Shown here: in pieces, positions 1-11,550 of the stretch
How positions within the stretch are numbered: the stretch's first letter is position 1
How the letters are laid out: each line of letters starts with the position of its first letter
From: Heterobasidion occidentale
Lineage: Eukaryota > Basidiomycota > Agaricomycetes > Russulales > Bondarzewiaceae
Assembly (NCBI GenBank): GCA_039111635.1
Contig: JBCAQO010000007.1
Location: 1,488,001-1,552,000, forward strand
Length of the DNA stretch: 64,000 bases
Reading direction: 5' to 3'
The notes under the pieces: model-generated
Seen by the model: only the letters and a program-made list of their open reading frames with translations
Databases searched by the model: none
What the model was told of the DNA's origin: nothing
Translations under genes and position numbers: made by a program

Positions 1-564
1 TAGGCTTCGATATACCTGCTGGGCGCTGTTCGAGGTTGCGTAGGCAGGAAGTCTGTCTCCAGGGTGCCCACACCATCCACCCTCTGGCCCCAGTCCGCGA
101 TAGTATGGGGAGGCGGGAGGTGACAGGGAGGAGGTTGGGACTCTAACACTGGTGGATGAAATCATGTGTCAGTCTTGATGTCTCCCATGCCACAGCGTGC
201 GAGGACAAACTTACGATCTGGGAAGCCTTGAAGGATCGTGTGCTTACCACGATGCTTGCTCTGTCTTGGCGATAACGCCGGATCAATATTGCAATGGGCA
301 AGGACGAGGAGAAGGAAGGTGTGCTAAGGTTCTACAAGAGGCGTCAGGGAGGTGTGCAATATGCGACAACTAAGATCAAACACACCTTGAGAGCGGGCCT
401 CGATTCGAGATGAGCTAAGCCTCCTGCGGAGATGGCAAGTCCGCGAACGAGAAGCGCGTGGCGTCGGAGGCGTCGGAGGCCAACAGTATGTCCGACCCCG
501 CAGGCGACAGAGCATTGCGGACCCCTTGGACGATCTCCGTGGCGAGTGTATCGAAGTCAAACAT
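1..564 (-). pseudogene. EGN/QGP family member G (partial, frameshifted)
   Basis: On the minus strand an ATG at 564 opens MFDFDTLATEIVQGVR, followed by an Ala/Ser/Asp-rich stretch and FADLPS. The same stretch occurs on the plus strand at about 1835-2415 (member E), including both intron positions and the downstream PPPHTIADW-like segment. The left edge ends inside the PQ(A/T)xPSR block shared with members C, D and E. Relative to E one base is missing near 415, giving a stop right after the FADLPS segment, and the second exon contains further stops. I see a decaying copy cut by the window edge. A consensus error could account for the first break but not for all of them. Function unknown; members A, B and D carry C2H2 fingers further downstream, which would lie outside the window here. 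Confidence 0.55.
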
Positions 565-1812
565 TTGAAGAGTGGGAGGCGAAAGTATGAGGGTAAGTCT
601 CGAGGTGGGTTGGTGTCAGACAATTCGGGTGGGGAGTTGAGCATCATCATCAGCTCGCGCCCCCTCCTTTATAGACTTCTGACCCGCTCATGAACAAAGG
701 AACCTCCGTCTCCACTGTCGTTGGTGGCAAATGCTGTGAGCAACAACGGCATCCGCTTCCGAGGTCCAGCCTCCGCCGACGCGTCACTCTTGTTCTCGTG
801 GTGGAGAAGCGCTGTGCCACCGCCTCAAGCCATTTAATTTCAGGATCTCTCGATCGTCCGGCGCCCATGACCTTTGTAATGAGGCAATCTCGCTTGTGCC
901 TCTGGACACGACGACCAATGGGACGCATCACGACTCTCAGGGTGTTCGCCACCGGTTCCGTTCTGAGGAAGACGGAGGGCTTCTTTAGGTCTCTCGGTCA
1001 ACGGGGCTCTTCGACTGCTCTTCGGGGTCCCCTCGTCATGATCACCCGAATACGTATGTGTACGTGTACGTACGCGTCTTGTCATCTCCCTCTGGACGCT
1101 TGATCCAGGCAATGGCCCGACATTCCGCGTTGTTCCCTCCTCGAAGGCTTGTTCTCACGCGTGATTGCGTGCAGCAACCTCGCCTCATCGCAGACCGATC
1201 ATCCCGCCTCGACTGACGCCCCAGTGAGAACGACATACCCCCCCTTCACCACACCGAGGACAACGATGCCACCCTGAATCATAGCTGCGAGGGTGGACGT
1301 TCGAAGCCAGGTGCGATCCACAGGCCGTAGTAGAGTGAAGTTAGGGTCATGGGCGGCGAGATATAGGCCCTGTACGAGGTGTGCCAGTCACGATAAGTCC
1401 AGTCGTTCACATTACTGTCCCAACGCCAAATACTACTGCACAAAATATGAGTCGTGTTTGTTCTGTTCAGCAAAACCCTCTCAGATGCTGCACTCAGATT
1501 GCGAGCGCGCCTCCAGCTACAACCGCCGTTCGAAAGTTGTATGATTGTTTTTTTCCACGTCCAGGTCATTCCCGTCGGTGCCATGTCAGGCGGAGAGGAA
1601 ATCGCTCGAAGAAATTTGACAGTCAGCACGATGACAAGACACCGCGGAGGCTTCGCGGCATCACTATTTGATACACACTCCTGACGCCGCCGTAATATTT
1701 GGGACAAAAAAACCCGTCAACTGTTCAACGAGAAACTCGAATTTTCGGTGCAGAGGCACACTTCGGTTGAGGACAACGGTCCCTTATATAGCATAATGTC
1801 CAGTATTATCAG
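565..1812. other. Spacer between divergent copies G and E
   Basis: About 1.2 kb between the two head-to-head copies. Open frames here overlap one another on both strands, have no recognisable domain and no consistent splice signals. A TATATAG string near 1783-1789 lies about 25 bases before the E homology begins and may be its promoter element. Nothing else seen. Confidence 0.4.
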
Positions 1813-2802
1813 GTGAATAAACCGCGCAATACCGTTGAACTCGCGACGGAGATCGTTCAAGGGGTGCGCGGTGCGCCTGCGGGGTCCGATATCCCACCGG
1901 CCTCCGACGCCTCCGACACCAAGGTCTCCTCCGACGCTTCCGCTGCTGCCCTCCTCTCCGAGTTCGCGGACTTGCCGTCTGCACAGGGAGCTCCAGCTGA
2001 TCTCGAATGGAAGCCCGCTTGCAAGGTATGTTTGCCATCAGTCGTCGCATATCGGACACCGCCCTGATGCATCTTGTAGAATCCCAGCACTCCGTCCTTC
2101 TCCTCAATGTTGACCATCGCAACATTGACCAACGCGATATCGCCAAGGCAGAGCAAGCATCGTGGCAAGCACGCGATCCCGTTCTCAAGCCTCCCAGATC
2201 GTAAGTTTGTCCTCATCCGCTGTGGCATGAGAGACCTCGTGACTGACGCATGATTTCATCCACCAGTGCTAGATTCCCAGCCTCCTCCCTATCCCCTCCC
2301 GCCTCCCCATACCATTGCGGACTGGTGCGAGAGGGTGGATGGTGTGGGCACTCTGGAGACAGACTCTCCACCTGCGCAGCCTCAAGCAGCGCCCAGCAGG
2401 ATTATCGGAGCCAGTGGAGACACCGAGGGCAATGCCCTCGCCACGAACAACTCAACAACAAGAACTCCCAACGTCGAGGAGTTCCCCGCAGTCGGACCAG
2501 TTCCCGTCACTGTACAGCCGTCGGCACAAGGACATCTAACCCCGAAGCGACATCGGCCCCCCGCTCAGACGCCATATATGGCAGCCAAACACAGTGGCCA
2601 GTCCTTCTCTATCCCGCGGTTGACAGCTACGGGTTGTCCACCCACGCTGACACCGAGTCCGACCCCGACGAGCCATCGCGGTATTCTACATACGCCGTGC
2701 ACGAGTACCGATCCCAGTAGCCAGTCCTTCTCTAAACCCGGTATTCGCACAGCCCATCGCCCAGCGCTTTGCGACGATACCGCTGTCCAGCCTGAAGCCT
2801 GA
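1813..2802 (+). pseudogene. EGN/QGP family member E (finger-less, start lost)
   Basis: Reads VELATEIVQGVR, then SDASDTKVSSDAS, FADLPSAQGA and a donor near 2025 (AAG|GTATG). A middle exon follows, with acceptor near 2081 and donor near 2202, then a third exon from about 2267 with PPPHTIADW, PPAQPQAAPSRIIGAS, GDTEGNALATNN and VEEFPAVGPVPV. The last blocks match member D (PPAQPQAGPSRLIEAS, SEGIALNPHN, KEEFQATSPAPANV). No in-frame ATG precedes the homology (GTG at 1813; an upstream ATG at 1795 meets a stop). The frame ends at 2802 without C2H2 fingers, whereas A, B and D each have two. Short imperfect repeats occupy the place where fingers would be. Either a truncated relic or a finger-less member that uses an undetected upstream exon. 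Function unknown. Confidence 0.45.
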
Positions 2803-2960
2803 GACCCATCTGCACGCCGCACATGGCTATCGATGAAGGGGATGACTGCCTCCGTCGTCCCGCCGTCGACCTATCTTTCAGCCAGCCAGCACCCGCAGGG
2901 CTTCCATTGGCGCGCGCACGATACCGCCCCCGTGTTCAGACACCGTACATGACTATCGAA
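2560..2960 (+). repeat. Imperfect short repeats in the tail of member E
   Basis: Three related stretches of about 25 bases begin near 2566, 2811 and 2936; each is an 'agacgcc-catatatgg'-like string followed by a CNATCGA-like end. A second pair around 2596 and 2719 shares GCCAGTCCTTCTCTA. Together they look like degenerate tandem duplications replacing the C-terminal part of the family gene. Confidence 0.35.
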
Positions 2961-4685
2961 CGCGACTGGAAGGATCCTATCGTGCCTTCCCTCCGCGCAT
3001 CATCATCCAGGAGCTCTTCGTCCTCGTGGCCATTATCAGGGACGAATCACAGCGCGCGTCTGTTCGGTTCGACACCTGATGGTCAACCGCGGTACGGTGG
3101 TCGCCTTGACTCTCGCCGTGCTGTGATGCGATCGTTCGCTCAGAAACCATCATTGCCAGAGACTTCGATCTCCGCCACGGAGTGCCGAGCTGAACACCAT
3201 TCAACTGTGAAGATCGAGTTGAATTCGGCGGTCAACGATAGCATGGCCGTTAGCTGACGGCGCATTTCCAAGGCAGCATTCGCATCAAACAGCGCACAGG
3301 ACAGACAAGCACGGCGGCCAGCGCTCCGCGGCATCCTGTCATTGCTTCAGCTAGCGACACACACTGCAAGAAGGCAACAGCGCCGCCGGAGGCAGGGAAC
3401 GCTGAAATGACTAGCCTACAGGTTGGAGGGCGGGGTGGATTGCGATTTCGCCGAAGACTGCCACAGGGATGAGTCTGCGCTCAGGGCACGCTGCAGCAGG
3501 GATAGGCGCTTCAGCGCTTGGATGCAACAGGGCGCAGGCTCTGCTCAAAACATGGAAGGGGGCGGGTTGCGGCGTACTCGCGAAAGGGTGGGGACATGGG
3601 GACAGAGGCAGAATGGCTAGGCATGGAGGGATCGAAGTGAGTCGTGTTCTATCTTCTCATCGTTCGATGGTTGTTAGATCGGGTACTCACCGGCCGTGTT
3701 TGACATAGACTTCTCATCATCGACCAGAGGAGTCACCCATGCCCACGTTCTCTATTGTAAGGATCAAGACTTGACCATAAATGGGGATTCGCCCATCTGC
3801 CCGCCTCGCGGCGGGTGCAGCGCGGAATTCAGTGCCGAGTTCGATGTCGTGGGGAGCGAGAACGGCGATTGAGAAAATCCATGGGGGAAGAGAGATCTGG
3901 GGGGGCGGGACCTTGGGCGGCGGTGTTCGTTGGATGACAAGTGACTTTACTTACATGCTCGATATCTACCAGCCGATGCGTTCTGTTTATGAGATCTCTC
4001 CTTTTTTGGCGTTGAAGACCCCGCGCTGGGTTTGAGCTCGAGTATCACAGTGACTAAGGCCTCCATCAAGGACGCCTACTCTCGCCAGAGTCTTTGATGG
4101 CAGATTCGCGGAAGGGGCACGCGGACTGTTGCAATTGTATCAGAGACCACCTCGGGCGCTCCATGTGCGCAGAACGATCGTAGCATCTGTGCCCTGCAAA
4201 GACTTGTTGTCATCGTTGCCGATCTTCGTGGATAGAGGATGGGGTTGCGACAAGAGCTTTGAGGATAAAGTTCTCACGCACTGGCACACACGACGATCGA
4301 CGAAATGCCGTCTGCGTCGCGCATTCAATTTGTGGCGCGCGTGACCATTGAATATCGTCGCTGCCCTTGTCGAAGAGCGTTGTACCGACACTGACACCGC
4401 TGAGTCTATGCGTCGCTGCCGATCCAAGCTGCTCACGCCTCCCAACAGGTTTACGGGCATCGATTCAGACCGGTGGACGTGGTCCTCTTGTCAGTCTCTC
4501 AGCAGCTCCTAGTAGCCTAGCGCACACAGTCTGGATCCGGCAACCTTGCGAGTCAACTCATCTTTGTCGTCCGCTGTTGACGCGATTCAATTAGGACGCG
4601 AAAGATTACAACAGATTGTAATCAATATACAAAACAACCCGTCAGCGATCAACCTGTCTATCAAATTGGTGAGCCAGCTCGCTAC
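2803..4685. other. Gene-poor stretch
   Basis: No conserved protein, splice-consistent exon chain or RNA gene recognised. Several open frames up to about 140 codons exist on both strands but show no domain and overlap each other. The 3880-3920 part is G-rich (runs of GGGGGC/GGGCGG). Confidence 0.4.
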
Positions 4686-6733
4686 TCAGGGTACGGCTAT
4701 CCTCCATTTGATTTTTTCAGGGCCATGGCGGTCAAACGAATGTTTCACCTGCAACATTGGAGTCAGTTATGAATCAACGTAGGCAGCGAGATAACGTACT
4801 GCTGCTCTCCAGTCCATGGGGTCAGTCCATCCTTTCGAGTAGCATTTCACACACATAGTCTGACACTGAGTCTGTCCATACCCTCCCAAGTCGTACGATT
4901 TGGATCGACCCCGCACGCGTGCATCAATTCTAAGACCCTTTCCGGCTCTCGGCAAACCTTGAGATCATCCTGCCATTGCGTCCGCTTGCATGCAATCTTT
5001 GCTGCGTGTTCATACACAGAACCGTCGATTGCGAGGTCACTTTTTCAGACTTTCGAGGTGTGTAGTCCTCGCCGTGGCAACAGTGTGCGAGAGTTCATCA
5101 TATGATGATAGTACTGCGTAGCAACAGTTCATGCAGGTCAAGATCACAGCAGGATGATCGAGCGTGCCAAGCGCAGCGAAGATAGGAAGGAGGATGTAAT
5201 TCTCCCGAGCAATGATAGCTGAGATCTCATTTTTCCATTGAGCCCAGATGGAGGGAAGAAACTCGCGCAGACGAGCCATGGCGGCCGAAGTGACACTTTT
5301 GTCCAGTGGCAAATCAAGTACCTCTCGAACCTGTGGCATCAGTATGATGTCGATGTATCTGTTTGGATGAATATTGGGCAGCTCATCTTTCATCTCGTCC
5401 AGGATGGAAATAAGGGCGGAGAATCGACCGATGAGCGCATTTTTGCGTTTGTGACTCTCAATGTTTGACATGATTTCGCCTATGTGATCGGAAAGTGGTT
5501 GCTCTATTTTTATCCATTCTGATATTCTTGTCAGGTTATAATGATGAAGAGTGATCGTTACTGGAGCGAACCTGAGGTTGTGAATTCTTGGGGGAGTTGG
5601 ACGACTTGGTGACAGATGAGAGCCCGTCGGACGTCAGGGATTGAAAGTTGTTTCTTAAATCCCGCTCTCTCAAGGCGGTCGAGAATTCTGTGAGCAAAGG
5701 TAAAGAATCTCAGAATGAGTGTATAGCAATCACGAAGCCACTGACTGTGGTATCCTCCGGCTTCGAATCTGTGCATGATCCTTTTCTCTTTGCTTCTCTA
5801 GTGCTTCTTCCTCTTTTTTCTTCCTCTTCAGGGCCCGAACGAAGCGGTGTCTTGCCCAAGATATATACTCCGGTTTATCCTGCAAGCCCGTTAGCTACTA
5901 TCTCAACTAAGATACAACGCACAAACCCATTGGCCGGTGTCCTGTCTCTTCATCAAAAGCTGTTCTAAATGGTCGTTTTGGTCATCCTCGGAGAGTGACG
6001 GAAGTGTTTCTCGAAGAGCGAAAATAGTAGCTTGTACCATCCCTTGCAAGCGGCAGAACCTTTCTGCCCGCTATATTGTGGTAGAAGGTGGCGATGTCGT
6101 CCATCGCATCTTTCCATGATTCTCCATCGAACTCCTTGGGAGGCCGCGGCTTGCTCTTATAATATCTGTACGACACCGTTAGATCCTCGCAGGCCTAGTG
6201 GCGCTAGGTCCTGTTGAATCTTACTCACAAATTGTCTTTACATCGGGAACAGAGTCGCCTTCGATCTTGCCATATGATCTGGGCTAGACCTTCGTCGTCG
6301 CAGTTCTACATGCGTCAACCGAATGAGTCAACAGCGTGAAAGTGCTCGATGTTCGATCACGCTGACCTCGCACCATGGCTCAAACATCAAGCTAGTATAT
6401 CGAGCCTCACACATGTTGCTAGGGCATTCCGGCAGGCCACCTATGTTTTTGATCACAGATTTCCATAACGATATTGTCCGTCGACTCATGAGAGTGTTAC
6501 GGAGCCACTTGTTACTCTGTGCTACATGTAGTAAGTCAATTGGTCGCGCGTATGAGAGTATCTAGATGTTGGGATATTAGCCAATACTGAAACTGAGCTC
6601 TAGAGATAATAAACCTCAAGTAGTATCTCGATAGGAAACACGGATAGGCTTGAGTGGCGTTTGTGACTGCAGCTTGGAAGTCTGTATAGGTAGGATTGGA
6701 GCCCTTTTTCTTCTTAATTCTTCGAGGAGCCAT
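4686..6733 (-). pseudogene. F-box protein paralogue, decayed
   Basis: A minus-strand copy of the F-box gene at 59794-61979. It starts with MAPRRIKKKKG (intact copy MALRKSKRVK) at 6733. In order it keeps LPECPSNMCEARYTSLMFE, the NCDDEG exon, YYKSKPRPPKEFD, the LSIPDVRRALICHQV segment and a long exon with KNALIGRFSALISILDEM, HPNRYIDIILMPQVREVLD and LGTLDHPAV. It ends with MDWRAA at the same splice point as the intact copy's MDWRTA, then a short last exon to TGA at 4686. Breaks: one base short after KGWYK near 6028 (the continuing frame reads IFALRETLPSLSEDD, matching the intact gene), another in the SHxCHG segment near 5085, and a further shift before GSVYEHAAKIACKRT. The F-box itself (intact copy PLEILFEIFSYVDAVDLL) is poorly preserved around 6550-6650. 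Most likely a pseudogene. Confidence 0.7.
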
Positions 6734-8119
6734 TGACAGCAAGTTATAAGGTCTGAAGAGCGGTGAACGGGAGGTATAAGTGTGGCACCAAGCAGTGAGT
6801 AGCAGAAGGTAGCGGAGTCAACGCTTGGGAAGCCACCGACAGAAAGCGGTGTTTCAACCTTCGAGCCCATATAAGGCAGAAAAAAAGCCCAAAATGAGCC
6901 TGTTTAAGCAGCATTTTCTCGATTAAGTGTAGATATCGACCAATCCGTACCAAATGTTGGATCCCCGCGATAGTGTTGCTCCCGGCAGTGAGCCGTCTGC
7001 TCGAACAGCTCGCGCCGGACGCAGTGACTTGGAGAAGCCACGGATGGCGACGGCATCCTCTTCCCTCAAGAATGAACCATCTAAAAGGCACGACCCTGCA
7101 TGGGTGCGTGAAGGACACTTCTGAATGCTTGAAACCTGGGCTACGCTCTCAAGAAGTTCTCAAGAGCGGTGCGAAATCCACACCACTACCTTTCAAAGTC
7201 AATCTGCGCACCTTCATTGCCAACGACCTCGTATGCTATTCAGAGGAGCAGTTGAAGTCGTGGCCTCTTCTCAAAGACCGTTGCTGGTGGAATCGACCTT
7301 CATTATGTTGCGATGATGCTAGTAGATGATAGAGCCTATCATATTGTGAGCAGGTATTGTAGGCACTGATGCCTCACGTATCTTTCAGAGTCTTCGAGGA
7401 TCCTTGCAAATACACAATGGTCACGATTTCAGACGAAGCACGATGGGCCGAGGGTGGGCAAAGAGGGACCCACTTCATCTGGCGAAAGAGGACTCGAAGT
7501 GACAGTATTCAAGAGAGGCCGAGAACATGAGATGCATACGAGCTCCTGTAATTGAGCTAGGACAAGGACCTCGTCATCGTATTGAGCGTTCGCCGACACG
7601 ATCAGCGGAACTCTCAGAGTCAGAGACGCTGATGACTAACGATCGGTGCGATCCGCTGATTTTATCTCTTTCTCCCCCAACACAACTCGATGAATTGCGT
7701 TGCAACAGTCGATTGGACAAGTCAAAGACACCCACGCAGAACAAATAAGCCAAACGATAGAGATCAGAAAGGGCCGCTCCATCATCATCCTTGCCAGTCT
7801 CCCGCCGCTCCCTTCCTCGCCTCGGACACGATACAGAGTCACAGACTTGACTCTTCCTTGCAAGCTCCCTGTTGTACTTCAGTTCCAATGATCTCAGGCT
7901 GTCCCTTGCGAACACGACGTGACGCCTCCGCATCGATCCGAAAGAGAGAGGGAATGCAATGAGTCATACTGCATCGAGCGAGACTGAGCGGCTGAAGATG
8001 GTCAAGGAATGGCAAGGTGAGTAAGCATGAAATCGATGAGGGCGTGGCATGGAGTATGGCATGGGGGACGTGACAAGGATATCGAGGGTGAAGAGTATAA
8101 AAGCTCCACTCACCTGCGG
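6734..8119. other. Spacer with one small uncertain open frame
   Basis: Upstream of the F-box relic and downstream of member A. A plus-strand ATG at 6954 opens a 56-codon frame to 7124 (starts MLDPRDSVAPGSEPS) with a protein-like composition but no recognised domain and no clear continuation, though open frames in other phases run on to about 7330. I cannot decide whether this is a short gene, a first exon or chance. Confidence 0.25.
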
Positions 8120-9248
8120 TTATAGATGCCTCTTCTGGTGTCGTTGAAGCGCATCTTTGCGACCAAACTTCCGCTCACACCCCACTTCCGTGCATACCCA
8201 GCTCTTTTCGGGCCTTGGCTCTGGCCTGCGTCCTTCCCTCGCTGCCGCCTCTTCCAACAGTCTGAAGTGTCTGTCAGACCTGAAGTGGCGATCTCGCTCG
8301 TTCACCCGGCCAAACCCTTGCCAACAGCTGAAGCACTTGTACTTCGCTGTCTCGAATGGTGTCTGATTCGGGCGCCCGTTGTCCAGCTCTCCGGAGCTCG
8401 TCGACTGCGATTTGGATGGCCCTTGTCTTAACACGAGTACAGACTCGGGCACTAGATCGTCTTCGGAGACTTCTTCTTCGGAGTCGGCGGTGTTCGATGT
8501 GCTAGTGTAAATGGCGAGGGCATTTCCCTCATTGCTGGCGGGTGTCCCATAGGGTCCGCCTTGCCTTGGCACTGATGGAGCCACCCATGTAGACTCCAAA
8601 CCCTTGGCATACTTGTGCGATGCCCTGTTGTCGCAGCGGTCTGGCTCCTCCGTTCGTCTCTTCCGACCCGCGATGGCTGGAGGCGGAATGCTCATCTCGC
8701 GCTCTAGCGCGATGGCTTGAAATTGTTGAATGTGGTGAGTACAACATTCAGTGCGAAGTAGGTGCCAGAGACGCAAGTTGTTGTAAAGTTGTTGTCAGGG
8801 CATGGGGAGGGGTGCGATGTTACGTCAGGGAAGGAGACAGGGGTAGGGATACACGCGGTGGTCAGGCGCAGGTGAGTTTTGATAATGCGATAATAGATCA
8901 GAGTCACACCTAGGTTAAACGATCTGAACGCACCGTTGTGGTAGCCCCACATCAGCCGCTGGCAGTACTTGCCAGGTGGTCACTGGCACGGAAATGTCAT
9001 AGATGCTGGTGACATCGTAGGGCTTGGAGGCGGCTCGACCCTGCTGACAGTGAGTATCATGCATGCTCATGTACAATTATGTGCCATGCACTTACATGCT
9101 CCTCTTGCGGAGGCGATGATTGGTCTTCCGTAGGCAGGTTTGCCTCGCTTGAGGCGTTCGGCTCATCAGTTGTAATAGTGACACCCATGTCGTTGAAAAA
9201 TTCGTCGTGGAACCAGAATCTCAATGGGTCGTTCGCGGGGAGAGTCAC
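8120..9248 (-). CDS. EGN/QGP family C2H2 zinc-finger protein A
   Basis: Probable nucleic-acid-binding protein with two C-terminal C2H2 fingers: C-x2-C-x12-H-x5-H (CFSC...HFRSDRH) then C-x4-C-x12-H-x3-H (CTEVGC...HQKRH), ending three residues later at TAA (8120-8122). The large last exon also carries a basic GRKRRTEEP patch, the EGNALA block, a Glu/Asp/Ser-rich acidic stretch and a QGPSKSQ block, all shared with B and D. The first recognised exon (from about 9248) reads LPANDPLRFWFHDEFF and aligns with B's DDALREWFEESFF. It has no in-frame ATG (GTG at 9248) but is preceded by a usable acceptor (GATCAG), so the true start is probably in an upstream exon. A middle exon lies at about 8940-9050 (SKPYDVTSIYDIS). 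A transcription-factor role is inference; fingers and linker blocks are seen directly. Confidence 0.7.
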
Positions 9249-9418
9249 CGTGCTGATCGTCGGTGGCGGTAAAGATAGACATTGGCTAAGGTGCGGGTGA
9301 GGATAGGTAGAGAATTAGTAGGGTTTCTAAAGTCAGCTCTCACCTGTTTACTCGGCGTTATAACTGGACCAACAACGGGATCAACAGGCAGGCTTCTTTG
9401 ACATACCCAAGGACCCCA

Positions 9419-9791
9419 TCAACCGCGATTCCAGACTCCAGGGGCGATGTGTTCTCCCCTGCTTGCTTTGTCTCGCTCGGCGTTAGGCGCACCAGCTCCC
9501 CATTGTGCCCCACCACACACCCGGCGGTATAGCCGGTATGGCAAATTTCGCACTCCGCCTACGGTTCTTCCTCGAACAGAAGCTTCCGCCAGCCTCATGC
9601 TTCGCCCATCGACCGAAGGCATCGCAATTGCAGGATATACCAGGGGATCCCTGTGATAGGTGATCGATACCCTTCGATATCGGCGCATGTGTCTTGGCAT
9701 TCCTCATGGATCGCATTCTGGAAGCGGGTTGAAAACCCGTTATACGTGCTGATGCAGAAATCCCCTTCGTTGATCTAGACTTTTTAGGCAA
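9419..9791 (-). other. Conserved coding-like block upstream of A
   Basis: This minus-strand stretch is homologous to 11190-11450 on the plus strand, at the equivalent place upstream of member B. Shared peptide-level pieces are N-R-R-R-S-A-K-F (B: N-Q-R-S-V-K-F) and ERDKASRGEHI (B: KRDKASTGERI). In the second piece most base differences are at third codon positions and silent. Together with the missing ATG of A's next exon, this suggests an upstream coding exon or a conserved upstream open frame, not plain spacer. Exon limits not resolved. Confidence 0.4.
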
Positions 9792-11072
9792 TCGTCAGTG
9801 GCGAGCAACCTCCCTTTGAGTGCCGGCAACACCCGCACTGCAGCACGAGTTTCTGTTCTGGCAATGACGTAGCCGCTTCATGGACGGTCGAACACAGTGT
9901 TGCAGACAGTCGGATCAATAATAGCACTGGGATGGACGGCTGAGGTGTACGTATTGAGCGCTCCCCATTTCTCTTCCCCCAACTACCCCACTGCAACCAC
10001 AAAGACGCACACGCGAAGGTGGCTAGGTCCACCCGACCGGACCGTACTTGAGCATCGAATTGTGCAAATGCTCCCCTCCTCCCAAATTCACTGCTGCTAT
10101 CTTCAAGGGCCTTTCTGGAAATCACACCACTTTTATGTCGAATTGACTTTGTTCTATATACTCTGGCACTCGTCGTACGGACACAATAGCTTTCCGCGCC
10201 AATGTATTTCCGGCGCGATTCTGCTACGTATCGTAACTTCTGAGCTGTTCGTAGCATTTATCTAATTGACGCCGCGAAACCTCCGCGGTAGCCAGAAAAG
10301 CGTTCTCGTCATCATGCTGACCGATGCAATTTCAAGCCTCAGCTAGATTAAACCAAGTACATGAACTCGACCATCGAGCAAAAACTCAGACCAACAAGTC
10401 CTGATTATTCTTGCGTCTAAGGGAACCCCAGAAAGGGTAAAGAGCAGTGATGACAACGGTGCCGTATCCACTAGCCGAACGGCATCATCCGCAGGTGCTG
10501 GACCGGCAACCGCCCACCTTTCGTGGGTGTTCATCCTGAGGGCTCGTAACACAGCGCTTTCTGAGGCCGAGAGGGTCGTCCACCATACGCTTATGACCTC
10601 GGCCGTCATGACGAGTAGAGGAGTTCGTGCACTTTTTTTTAGAAGGACCGCATACAACTGACAGACACACGGATCTAGTGATACGAGTCGCCAATTATTT
10701 CTACGGAGGGACAAAATGCGCGCACCACCGCAGAACACATGAGCCAAAAAAGAGGGGATAGGAGCAGAACACAGCTTCAAGGCGTAAGCACAATCTGGTC
10801 GGGCAGACAATGCCCTTCTTCGCACTTGTTTGTTCGATGAGAGACGTGGGCGGAAAGAGACTGGGGCGTGCTTCTGCGCGCTTACCGCATGGTACGATAC
10901 GTACACGCCGACCTTCCCGCTCCACTGTTCTTGATTGCCGTCAACACATTGTCCGACTGCTGTAGTACACTGCCATATTCTTTGACTCCAGGACAAAGGA
11001 TTACACTGAGGAAAATGCGCGTCTACAACGGATGATTAGTAGCCCGAAGTCCTTTGAGCTGAACATGTCTAG
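9792..11072. other. Central part of the A/B divergent spacer
   Basis: Between the two divergent members. The longest frame (10343-10996, minus, 217 codons) begins with TTG and has only one late internal ATG; it has no recognised motif, so I do not call it a gene. No promoter element or repeat stands out. Confidence 0.3.
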
Positions 11073-11550
11073 ATGAGGGACTTAATTTTTCTCCATTATT
11101 GCGCGGGAGGACCCTCTTCCATAAGGCCATCGATTATGAGTCTTACCTGCGAAAGATCTGCAAGAGATTACGAGAATCTTCTGGTGAGTTCTCACGATTC
11201 GGTTGACCAGGTGCACGCACGAGGCTGGCTTGGAGACCTTCTACTTGGGAACCAACGGAGTGTGAAATTTTTCGAATTCCATTTGCATGTAGCCAAACAG
11301 CGTCGCTGCCACACTGTCGGACCGGGGGCGACGACACAGTGGGAAAAAGCGTCTGGTCTCTCCGCTGCTAAGCGAGACAAGGCAAGTACGGGGGAGCGTA
11401 TCTGCTTTCAAATACGGAATACGGCTGATGAGGACCTTCAAAGAAGACCAAGAAATGGTGGTCTTATCAGGGCGAGAAAAATCAGAGTTGACTTCAGGAC
11501 CCACCCCTTCAGAACCCACACACATTCCCTACGCATAGCTTCACTCTACG
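11073..11550 (+). other. Conserved coding-like block upstream of B
   Basis: Counterpart of the 9419-9791 block. An ATG at 11073 opens a frame that stays open to 11579 and includes SVKFFEFHLHV and AAKRDKASTGERI. A different phase at about 11100-11165 reads FHKAIDYESYLRKICKRL, also protein-like, followed by a GTGAGT donor. The region probably contains one or more real exons belonging to B or to a small separate gene. The chain cannot be fixed by eye. Confidence 0.35.

Noticed and set aside
10343..10996. 217-codon minus-strand open frame
   Set aside because: Starts with TTG, has only one late internal ATG, no motif and no splice context; a frame of this length is not rare enough in 64 kb on both strands.
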